Positions 1 to 7,513 of a stretch of 22,802 nucleotides of DNA are shown piece by piece. The DNA is taken from contig VLTN01000129.1 in NCBI GenBank assembly GCA_008330645.1, positions 1 through 22,802 on the forward strand, in the 5' to 3' direction. Under the pieces are notes generated by a model. The model saw nothing but the letters and a program-made list of their open reading frames with translations, had not been told where the DNA came from and searched no databases. Made by a program: the position numbers and the translations under genes. Positions within the stretch are counted from its first letter, which is position 1, and each line of letters opens with the position of its first letter. The DNA is from Cafeteria roenbergensis (taxonomy: Eukaryota > Sar > Bigyra > Bicosoecida > Cafeteriaceae).

Positions 1-2
1 CT

Positions 3-920
3 GGGCCCGCGCTGGCGGGCGACGGCAGCGTGTGGGTGGCACCGACGTGCATCAGGCGCGTGTGTGCAGGCGACTTTGCAGGGGCGTTCAGGCAAGAGGC
101 GGCCGCACGGGCGGCGGCGGCGGCGGCGGCGGCGGCGGCTGGAACCGCTGCGGTGGCAGCCAGCATTGCCGTCACCGCCGCTACGGCCGTGGCGGCAGCG
201 GCAGCCGCCTCCGTCGCTGCCACGGCGGCTGCGCAATCGACAGAGGCTGCCGATACGCCGGCAGCGGCCCCGTTTTGCCCTGCCCGCGCCCCGAGGGCGT
301 GCTTTGTGTCGAACCGCAACGTGGGCAGCGGCGCTCTCGCCGGCGTCTGGGCCAGCGGCAAGGACCTCCCGCCTGCGAGAGAGCACGTGGCAACGCCTCC
401 AGAGGCGGCGCAGTGCGCCCGGCGGGCATTGCAGGCGGTGCGCGCAGCGGCTCTGAGGGCGGGCACGCCGGCGGCGCCTGCCAACCACATCCAGGTGTGT
501 GGGCTCGACGTCGGAATCTGCTTCGGCGACGACGACGCCAGCGCTGTTGCGGTTGGAGCCAGCAGCAGCCACGAGGCGGAGGAGGGGGAGGAGGCAGAGG
601 CGGAAGCGGTGGGGTGGCGCCACCTGCCAGCAACCCACGCCGCGAGCCGCGCCGCCGCGGTGGCCCTTGGGGCTGCTGACTGGCCCTGCAAGCCGCGCGG
701 CAGAGCCGTCTTGATCGAGTGCAACCGCGGGCCTTCGCTGGAGCTGCACGACGGGGAGGGGTCCAACCCCGCTTGGTGCGAGGGGTTCAAGCCGCTGTGG
801 CTGCGAGACGTGAGCCTCTGGGCCGCGGGCCGTCGCGCGGCCGAGGTGGCTGCGGCTTCGGCCGCGGAGGCGGAGGCGGAGGCGGAGGCGGAGGCGGAGG
901 CGGAGGCGGGGAGCACGTGA
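3..920 (+). CDS. 3' exon of a tubulin-tyrosine-ligase / ATP-grasp-like protein (partial)
   Basis: This frame is open from the left edge to a TGA at 918-920, so it is the C-terminal part of a gene that begins outside the window. No in-frame ATG is needed. The middle contains VSNRNVGSG, then HIQVCGLDVGICF, then VLIECNRGPSLE. The order and spacing of the last two resemble the C-terminal ATP-grasp block of tubulin-tyrosine-ligase-like enzymes (G-x-D-x-x-x-D followed by L-I-E-x-N-x-x-P-S-L). Such enzymes add amino acids to tubulin tails using ATP. Low-complexity inserts interrupt it: a poly-Ala run from a GCG tract (111-139), an Ala/Val/Thr stretch, an acidic patch near 590-610 and a terminal Ala-Glu run (863-909). 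The family call rests on two short motifs and could equally mean another ATP-grasp ligase. Confidence 0.45.
   Translation, partial: GPALAGDGSVWVAPTCIRRVCAGDFAGAFRQEAAARAAAAAAAAAAGTAAVAASIAVTAATAVAAAAAASVAATAAAQSTEAADTPAAAPFCPARAPRACFVSNRNVGSGALAGVWASGKDLPPAREHVATPPEAAQCARRALQAVRAAALRAGTPAAPANHIQVCGLDVGICFGDDDASAVAVGASSSHEAEEGEEAEAEAVGWRHLPATHAASRAAAVALGAADWPCKPRGRAVLIECNRGPSLELHDGEGSNPAWCEGFKPLWLRDVSLWAAGRRAAEVAAASAAEAEAEAEAEAEAEAGST
111..139 (+). repeat. GCG trinucleotide run coding for poly-alanine
   Basis: Nine or more uninterrupted GCG/GGC triplets. In the frame of the left-edge gene they encode alanine. Confidence 0.85.
863..909 (+). repeat. GGCGGA hexamer run coding for Ala-Glu repeats
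   Basis: A pure GCGGAG/GGCGGA tandem repeat just before the stop codon of the left-edge gene, giving an (Ala-Glu)n acidic tail. Hexamer copy number is likely to vary between strains. Confidence 0.85.
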
Positions 921-1249
921 GAGTCAGGTGCCAGCTGCACGGGTTCGCCTGCGTGACTCGCTTGCAACTCCCTCCTCAAGAACAGACATGCCTGGCTGTG
1001 CGGGTGCGGCGCTTGCGAGAATTCCATGCCGACAGGCCACGGTCGGGACGCCACACGAACGCCCATTGCAAGCCCACCACGCTGCCGTACGAGAGTGTCA
1101 GTGAAAGTGCCAGTCAAACCAGCCATGCCCCTGGCCTCGCAACCCTTGGGAGACCCGGATCGCCGGCTCTGCCGCGCACCCCCTGCCCTCGTGCAATCGC
1201 TGCGTCGGCTGCAGGGCAGAGGGGGGGAGGGGGGAGGGGCGAGAGAGCC
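921..1249. other. convergent intergenic spacer
   Basis: This lies between the stop of the left-edge gene and the stop of the coactosin-like gene on the other strand. It contains a G-rich run (about 1217-1240). I see no gene or clear poly(A) signal. Confidence 0.5.
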
Positions 1250-2984
1250 TCAGGCCTTGCCCACGAGCATCCAGTTGTAGCCTGACCCGCTGGCGTGCAC
1301 GGATGCCAGCGTCGACGCGAAGGGGTGCTCCGAGTCGTCCGCCGCGGCGTCCGCGCTCTCGCCGTAGAACTCGGCGTTGGCCGCCGCCTCCTCGCGAAGG
1401 GCCTTCATGAACGACTCGAGGCTGTACGGGTCCTCGTCGGCGTCCGCAGCGCCGCCGTCCACCACGGCGGAGCGGCGCACCTTGTCGATGATGGCGTCGA
1501 GCGTCATCTCCTCAGCGGACGATGCGGTAACCGGCGATGTCTGTGAGGGAGAGAGAGAGGGAGGTATGGGGGTGAATGCGCATGGCGCAGGGGCGAGGTG
1601 GGGGGAGGCGAGCGCAGGCGGCCGGAAGGTGGATCGACGCGGGCCGACCGCGCCTTGAAGCGCTCGGCAGAAGCAGCAGCGCGCACAGCCCGGCCCGCAG
1701 ACGGACGCCGTTTTTGGCGCTGCTGGTCTGCCGCCGGGTGGCCAGGCCGCGACGGCCCTGCCTTCGGGGCCCACTGCGCGAATCGCGCGAGAGCGACGTC
1801 TCACGGTGAGGCCTGAACGGTCCCAGCTTGGCCATGATCCTCACTTCTTGAGGGCGTTGGCCCGGCCCCGCTTGACAAGAGAGACCTTCCTCGCCCGCCC
1901 AGTGGAGCAGATCCACTTGATATACGGCGGATACTTTCCGGCCGCCCAAAGCCCATGCGGCAGCAAGCCGAAGAGCACCTGGTCGTCCGCCATCCACTTT
2001 GGTCATCTCGTTTGACGCGACATGGAGCCGGCGTTGTGGGAGCTCGAGCGAGTCGGAGGCCTTGAACAGAGCCCAGTTGAACGGCCCGAGCGGCTGCTTC
2101 ACGGCCTCCAGGGCCTTGGCGCCCTCCACCGTGCCCATCTCGGCGGCCGTCTTGCGCGTGGCCGCGCGCTCCAGAGCGTCAGGCACGCCAGCGGGGCCTG
2201 CGGAGGCGATCATTGCCTCATAGTCGGCGGTGAGCTTGGAGATGGAGAAGCCGCCCATGTCGTCCACCTTGATCACCTTGCTCAGGTGCTCGATGAAGTG
2301 CTCGGGGGTGCACTCGTCGCGCTGTAGAGCTGCACCTCGGCGTGAAGAGCCCCCATGCACTCCTTCACCGCGCCCTTGAGCGTGTTCAGGCGGCCCTTGG
2401 CCACGGCGCCGGCCTTCTCGCCCTGCGACGTGCACGAAGACGAGCTTGTTCCGCTTGAAGCTCCCGGATCCGAGAGCAAAGTTGGCGAGGCCAAACTGGA
2501 CCGTCGTGTCATCCAGCTTGGTCGCCATTTCGGTCACGCCACTGCGCCGCTCAGTCGCAAAGCAGGACGTCAACCGCGTACAGGAGCACTGGTGCAAGCA
2601 TGCCGGCCGGGGATCTGCGCGCACGAGCCGCGGGCGCGCTGCTTGTCTCCCGGCGCCGATCCGCATCGGTGCAACGCTCCCTCGTCGCAAATGCGAGAGA
2701 GCGCGCCCTGGCCTCTCCTGGCCGCGCGGGTTCCCGCAACCGCGGGGCGTGCCATTGGCAGCAAGCAGGGACGGCCCCTCCGTGCGCCCGGGGCAAGCAA
2801 AAAGGACAGAGACCAGGAGGCAACAAGGGTCGGCAGCGCGGGCGGACCTTCGGCGGCTCGCTCCTTCCGCGGGCCGTGCCAACGAGAACGGGGCTCACCG
2901 GTGCCGCAACCAACGACTTTGAGCCCCTTGGGGAGGGCCTTCCCCCGCGGCCCCTGCCGAGGATGCTCCTGCTGCGGCTGCCAT
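1250..2984 (-). CDS. tandem ADF-H (coactosin-like) actin-binding protein
   Basis: Probable exons are 2984-2899, 2541-1845 and 1540-1250, separated by GTGAGC..CAG and GTGAGG..CAG introns. ADF-H domains of the coactosin type bind F-actin. Domain 1 reads LKVVGCGTG, VTEMATKLDDTTVQFGL, KRNKLVFVH, GRLNTLKGAVKECMGALHAE, then CTPEHFIEHLSKV, following the coactosin order from the central strands to the C-terminal helix. A linker leads to domain 2: FNWALFKASD, DDQVLFGLL, YIKWICSTG, KRGRANALKK, then ASSAEEMTLDAIIDKVRR in the last exon. The proposed ATG at 2984 has a good context (AGCATGG). Frame breaks sit near 2944, 2899, 2422, 2320 and 1999; each is one base in a short homopolymer. The central part of domain 2, expected between the last two exons, was not found, and an exon may be hidden in 1541-1844. 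The C-terminus ends in GYNWMLVGKA, resembling the first strand of another ADF-H domain. The family call is firm and the exon ends are less so. Confidence 0.75.
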
Positions 2985-3029
2985 GCTTGCCGGCCTGAGA
3001 GTGTGCGGTTCGGTGCAGTGTGCCGTGGG

Positions 3030-3040
3030 CCAATATTTAG
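3030..3040 (-). promoter_or_regulatory. TATA-like element upstream of the coactosin-like gene
   Basis: CTAAATATTGG on the minus strand is an AT-rich island in very GC-rich DNA, about 46 bp upstream of the proposed ATG at 2984. Position and composition suit a core promoter element; nothing else supports it. Confidence 0.25.
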
Positions 3041-3165
3041 ACTTTCGGCCAACATGGTTCGATTTGGCGGCGGCCGGAAAGCCCAGGGCTCAGCTCGTCA
3101 TTGCGCCAGGCAGAAAGCGGACCACACAGTACACCAGGCTTGGATGCGGGGCAGGGTGTCCGGTC

Positions 3166-4561
3166 TCACAGCGGCTGCGTGCTCGAGGTGGGCGCGCGAG
3201 GCGAGGCGGGGCGAATGCGAGAGTGTTGCAGGCAGCGTGGCCAGAAGCTCAGCACCGGCTGGCCAAGGCCTTGAAACTCGCTGATGCGCTTGGTCACCGC
3301 CATGAGCTTCTCGGCGGCATTGGCGGAGGCGGTGGCGTGCGCCGCACGGGCCACCTCCATTTCCCTCTGCTTGGCAGCCAGCACAGAGTCATGTGCTTCT
3401 GCTTGGCTGCCAGGGCGGCATGCATCTGCTCCTTCGTGGCCTCCAGGGACGCCTCAAGGTGCTCCACCCTGGCCCTGAGAGCTTCGGTTTCCGCCCGGTG
3501 ACTCTTGGTGAGCGTGGCAACGCTGCACCGGGCGACGAAACCGACGGAGAGTCTGCTGGGGCCAGTCCGGGAAGCCCCGACGGAGCAGTGGACCAGAGCC
3601 GGGTTGCCGTTCTGCGCCGCGCGGCCGAGAGCAGCAAGGGCGTGGTCCGATGGGCAAGTGGGAGCGCGCTGGCATGCATCAAGGCATGGACACTCATGCT
3701 GGCACGCTTGGCCAGCGCGACGCCGCACTGCGCCTCACAACGTCCCTGGCGTCCATGTCGGCGCCGTGGTTAAGCAGAACGCTTCCCACCTCGGCGTGCC
3801 CACGGCCAGCGGCCAACATGAGAGGCGACCAGCCCCTCCTGCGGAAGTCTCCGCAAGCGCGGTGCCGGCGGAGCATGAGCAATCGCAAGCGCGGTGCCGG
3901 CGGAGCATGAGCAATCGCAAGCGCGGTGCCGGCGGAGCATGAGCAATCGCAAGCGCGGTGCCGGCGGAGCATGAGCAATCGCAAGCGCGGTGCCGGCGGA
4001 GCATGAGCAATCGCAAGCGCGGTGCCGGCGGAGCATGAGCAATCGCAAGCGCGGTGCCGGCGGAGCATGAGCAATCGCAAGCGCGGTGCCGGCGGAGCAT
4101 GCGCAATCGCAAGTCGGGGTCGGCGGGCGCCGAGGCGGGACGTCCGCCCAGAGCAGAGCAGAGCGTGCCATAGCCGCAACGGGACGAACCGTGGTCTGGG
4201 CGTTGACGTTCGCCCCATGCTTGATCAGGAGCTCCGCTGCCTCGGCGTGGTTCTTCATGGAAGCGAGAATCAGCGCCGTGCTCGCATTCTGCAAGGGCGC
4301 GGGGGGGAGAGAGGGGGTGCAGACTATGAGCTGGACGCGGGTGCGCGCGGGAGTGGAAGTCGCTGGGCTCGCCATGTAACAGTTGGACGTCGTGGTCGCC
4401 CGCCCGGGGCTGACGACCATGCCACGCCTCACCTTCATTGGGCTGGTCCAGTCGACGAGAGCGCCCGCGCTCAGCAGCCGCTCAATCTCAGCCACGTCCC
4501 CGGAGGAGGCAGCAGTGAGAAGCAGCTTCCCCATGTCGTCAGCGGTCAGAGTCATTGCCAT
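3166..4561 (-). CDS. ankyrin-repeat protein with C-terminal coiled coil
   Basis: Exon 1 (4561-4433) starts MAMTLTADDMGKLLLTAASS and gives the first ankyrin helices ending LVDWTSPMK, followed by a GTGAGG donor. Exon 2 (4288-4190) is exactly 99 nt, one ankyrin repeat (NASTALILASMKNHAEAAEL...), with a GTTCGT donor. Exon 3 (3838-3739) is one further repeat (SPLMLAAGRGHAEV, then LLNHGADMDARDV) with a GTGAGG donor; it is 100 nt because of one extra G in a GGGG run (3833-3836). The last exon (about 3522-3166) encodes a heptad-rich coiled coil (RAETEALRARVEHLEASLEA, then AAKQREMEVARAAHATAS) and ends at TGA 3166-3168, with one missing base near 3390. It is probably a scaffold or adaptor. It shares its exon-1 architecture (AAxSGDxAExxRLLxxGxxxDW) with the ankyrin gene at 7514. 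The start of the coiled-coil exon is uncertain. Confidence 0.7.
3855..4112. repeat. 32-bp minisatellite, about 8 tandem copies, in an ankyrin-gene intron
   Basis: The unit GAGCATGAGCAATCGCAAGC plus 12 further bases recurs with exact 32-bp spacing. GAGCAT is found at 3871, 3903, 3935, 3967, 3999, 4031, 4063 and 4095. The copies look identical except at the right edge (GCGCAATCGC instead of GAGCAATCGC). It fills most of the intron between ankyrin exons 2 and 3 (3839-4189) of the minus-strand gene. Because 32 is not a multiple of 3, all frames through it look repetitive; it is not coding. Confidence 0.95.
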
Positions 4562-5099
4562 CGCGTCAGGTGTGCCTCCTCGGCCTGCTCTCTGCGCCAG
4601 CGAGTGGATGTCGATCGGGCTCTGCTCCAGCCGGCTGCCGGCGCCCCGCTCCTCGTGAGGCCGCCCTTCCCCGTGTTGTGGCCGCCAACCCGCTCCAGGT
4701 CCCGCCTGTGCCCATGGGCCGCAGCTGTGGCCCCGTTGGCGGGCCTCCATTCGATTTCCTCGCAACGATCCTGTCCCGATGCTTTTGCACCCCAGAGTGG
4801 ATGTCGCCAGCGGCTCTGCGCGTGCTGCGACAGCCCGCCACGGCCTCGGGCCGGGCCGCCCTCGCACCAGCGGGCTGCGCAGCCGCATGTGCACAGGGCA
4901 GAGACGGGCCAGCATGTGCCAGTGGCAGCGGCAGGGCGCTGGCAAAAGGTGAAATTGGGAGGGTCGTGTGCAAGACCTGTCCGCTTGCACGACGTGCGCA
5001 GTTCAAGTGCAGGGTGCGCGCGCCGCCTCGGCCGGCCGGCCAGCCCCTTTTTTGTGCGGATTGTTCGGGCAGGCGCGGCTGGTGAGCCAGGAAGCTGCA
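4562..5099. other. spacer upstream of the minus-strand ankyrin gene
   Basis: This holds the presumed 5' region of the ankyrin gene and probably the 3' end of the cyclin-like gene. Long open frames on both strands here have no recognisable domain and look compositional. Confidence 0.4.
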
Positions 5100-6286
5100 G
5101 GGCGGTCTTGCAAACAGTCCGGACTGAGTTGAAGAAGCCGTGTCGCGACACCCACTCGCAAGCACGAAGCCTCGTTGCGCGAGCCCCATCTTCATCGGTC
5201 AGCCCACTCTTGGCGTTCAGGCTGCCCGGAGGAGCGGCCGCACTCCTTGCCGCAGCTGCTGGCGCTGGGGCCATTGCATTTCCAGCGCCAGCGCCAGCGG
5301 CATCAGTCGCCTCGCTCTTGAGGCTCTGCTCAAACGCTGCCTCCTCCTTGAGCTCTGCTTCGTCGGCAAGCTCTGCCTGGCGCCGCTGGGCGCGGGCCTC
5401 CTCCGGCAGAGTGCCTCCGGCCATTCCCACGCCCCCGCCCCTGCCGCGCCTTCCTCAAGGGAGCAGCGGGCGGCCTTGAGCACCGCAGCGGATTCAGCCG
5501 TGTTGGGGTGGAACGCCCCCGCCCATGAGGCACCGCCGCCGTCACTGCTGCTCGCCGGCTCGCCCGCTGCTGCCACGCGCCGATGGGGAGGCCAGAGCCC
5601 CGCCATCCCGCCCCAGCGAAATAGCGGCGCACGCCGCCGCAGCCGCGGGCATGGTTTGCCGCCTCCCGCGTGCGCAAAACCGCGCGAAGCGCCACCGTGC
5701 AGTGCCGTGCCAGCTCGCCGTCCGCGCCCGCGCCTGCAGCAGCAGCGGCACGAGAGTGGAAACGGCACCTCGGGACCCTCCGGCAGGAGGAAGCCGCAGT
5801 CGCGCAGCATCCGCAGCTCGGCCTCGCGATGGCCTGCCTCATCCACGAGGCGAGCCGGCCTGCAGGCGCCAGAGGCGTCGCTGGAGCGCCGGTGCTTGCC
5901 GCTTTTGGCCGCCCACAGAGTCCCAGCGACATCGAGGTCCAACGAGGCTCGTCCGTCGCCTTGACCCAGCGCAAAAGAGACTCGCCCCGGCCACTGCAAA
6001 GGAGCACCGCGGGCAAAACGTGGCGGGGGCGAAGCAGTAAAACGAGCGCGCAGGCGCTTGGCCCCGTGCCGCACCCCCCCCGCCTTGCGCCGCGCCCCCG
6101 CACAGCACTCACTAATGTCTGGATCGAACGCGTCGAATGGGAGGTGCAAGCAAAGCGCTGAAGGATGAGCGCAGCGAGGCAGCACGTCTCGAACGGCAGC
6201 TCAAGCGACGTCCCGCACCCGAACACGAGGTCCGCCGCCGCGGCCCGGAGCTGCCGCACGCCTGCCGACTCGCCGCACGCCTCCAT
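5100..6286 (-). CDS. probable cyclin-fold protein with Ala/Glu-rich C-terminus
   Basis: Exon A (6286-6113) begins with ATG in good context (GGCATGG) and reads MEACGESAGVRQLRAAAADL, then CGTSLELPFETCCLAALILQ, RF and FDAFDPDI before a GTGAGT donor. Exon B (from about 5959 after an AAG acceptor) reads DVAGTLWAAKSGKHRR, then HREAELRMLRDCGFLLPEGP, with a possible GTGCCG donor at 5768. This pattern (A...LG..L.LP.....A..I..RF.....F..FDP, then A..LW.AAK..KHRR, then E.ELRMLR..GF) follows helices 1-5 of the first cyclin box in L/Q/T-type cyclins. Phase works between A and B if one C is added to the GGG run at 6139-6141 (minus CCC). A later exon (about 5548-5107) encodes an Ala/Glu coiled-coil-like stretch (EARAQRRQAELADEAELKEE), with another one-base break at 5432-5436. 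I could not place a second cyclin box or a definite stop. The family call is an inference from pattern. Confidence 0.45.
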
Positions 6287-7052
6287 GCCTCTGCCCGTTG
6301 GCGCCGCGCCCGCCCCCCTCCCGGCTCTCTCCCCCCGCCTTCGGCGCGTGAGTGCAAGCAGCATCGAGCTCGGTTGCTTGCCGGGAATCAAATATTTCCT
6401 CGTCCATGTGTGCCCTTGTGCGCCGCCATCTTTCGCCTTCACCCGCAGCCGCTGCGTCAGCGAGAGCAAAGGCAGGACTTGGCGCAAGGACCAGGTCTGC
6501 AGACTTGCGCCGCCTTCAGCCTCCGCCGCAGCCTCTGGCCATGTTCCCCCTGCTTGACCGAGCATACCCAGCAGCAAGCGGGGGTTGCAAAGCAGATACC
6601 AGTGCTTCATGCAGAGGAGCACTGCCTCCCCGCGCACCGTCATCCTCGCGCTCTGGAAGGTCCAAGTCGTCGTCGTTCCACGATGACAGAGGAGCGACGC
6701 CCAAAGTTGTCATTCCCGTTGCCCCGCAGCCCCCGAACGCGGGAACTCCCGAGACGGAGCTCGTCCTCGGACTTGCGCTGACCGCAATGGTCATGGACGA
6801 TCCGGTCACCGGGATCTGGACGATCATCCAGCGCGCTGCGTCGGGCCATTCGCTGGGAGGTTCGCGAAGGGTCTGCCTCCGCTCTGCCCAAACTTGGCAC
6901 GGACCGGCCCTGACCTGCAGCAGACGCCGGAGCAAACGGGCGGCTTGTCTGATTGGGAAGCGGAAGGCTAGCACGTCCTGGCGAAGCGGAAACACATCGC
7001 TGCAGGGAAGCGCCCGACCCCACCCGGCGAGTGTAGAAAACGCACCGACGCA
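6287..7052. other. unresolved region between the cyclin-like gene and the inverted repeat
   Basis: It holds the presumed promoter of the cyclin-like gene. Several frames stay open. Around 6640-6830 the minus strand gives Ser-rich sequence (MTIAVSASPRTSSVSG) and the plus strand a hydrophobic stretch (LVLGLALTAMVM). I cannot tell which, if either, is an exon. Confidence 0.3.
6388..6397 (-). promoter_or_regulatory. AT-rich TATA-like element upstream of the cyclin-like gene
   Basis: AAATATTTGA on the minus strand lies about 105 bp upstream of the ATG at 6286. It is one of very few AT-rich islands in the window and shares the AATATT core with the element at 3030-3040. Confidence 0.2.
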
Positions 7053-7435
7053 ATGTTTGTGATGTAAATCTGTTTGTGGTGTCAATCTTGTGCTGTCCCT
7101 TCGAGCTGACCGGCCGCCTCTCTCAGACACCGATACATCCCCTGGCCCGCTCTGCCTCGCGGCAAGCGCGGGCCATCCGACCCGCTCACAAGCTCGCCCT
7201 CTGGGCGGGCACACCGGTTCGAGCCCGCGTGGGGCTCACCGGCCGCACCCGCACCCGTACCCGCCGCACGCGCGCGCCCCGAGTGGTGTGTGTCTGCTCG
7301 ATTCGATCGCGTGACCCCTCCCTCCCGTCCCTCGGGCGACCCCGTCTGGTCCCCGCCGCGCCGAACTTTAGCCACTTAGGTCAACACCAGTCCTTCACCA
7401 GCAAGCGGCCTCTCAACGTCCACAAAGGTCAGCAG
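7053..7435 (+). repeat. left arm of long inverted repeat, 5' region of the ankyrin gene
   Basis: This 383-bp segment is repeated in reverse complement at 12054-12416 with about 90% identity by eye. Shared landmarks in both arms are CCCTTCGAGCTGACCGGCCG, CACACCGGTTCGAGCCCGCG, GCTCGATTCGATCGCGTGAC and CCTCTCAACGTCCA. The outer edge of the left arm has a 17-bp imperfect tandem duplication (7054-7070 and 7071-7087) that the right arm lacks. It ends 78 bp before the ankyrin ATG, so it most likely contains the promoter and 5' UTR. Confidence 0.9.
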
Positions 7436-7513
7436 TGTGGGTGTCGGGCTCTGCAGCGACTTGGTCCACAGCTCCAAACCAGCGCTCGCCCGCCACCCCG
7501 CACATCAGAAAGC

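Noticed and set aside
3694-4218. Repetitive proteins in several frames on both strands across the 32-bp minisatellite
   Set aside because: A 32-bp unit rotates through all frames, so each gives the same apparent repeat. The segment is an intron of the ankyrin gene.
7216-7226. GGTTCGAGCCC, a match to a tRNA T-loop/B-box, present in both inverted-repeat arms
   Set aside because: No pairing T-stem, no A-box at the right spacing and no cloverleaf can be drawn, so neither a tRNA nor a tRNA-derived element is supported.
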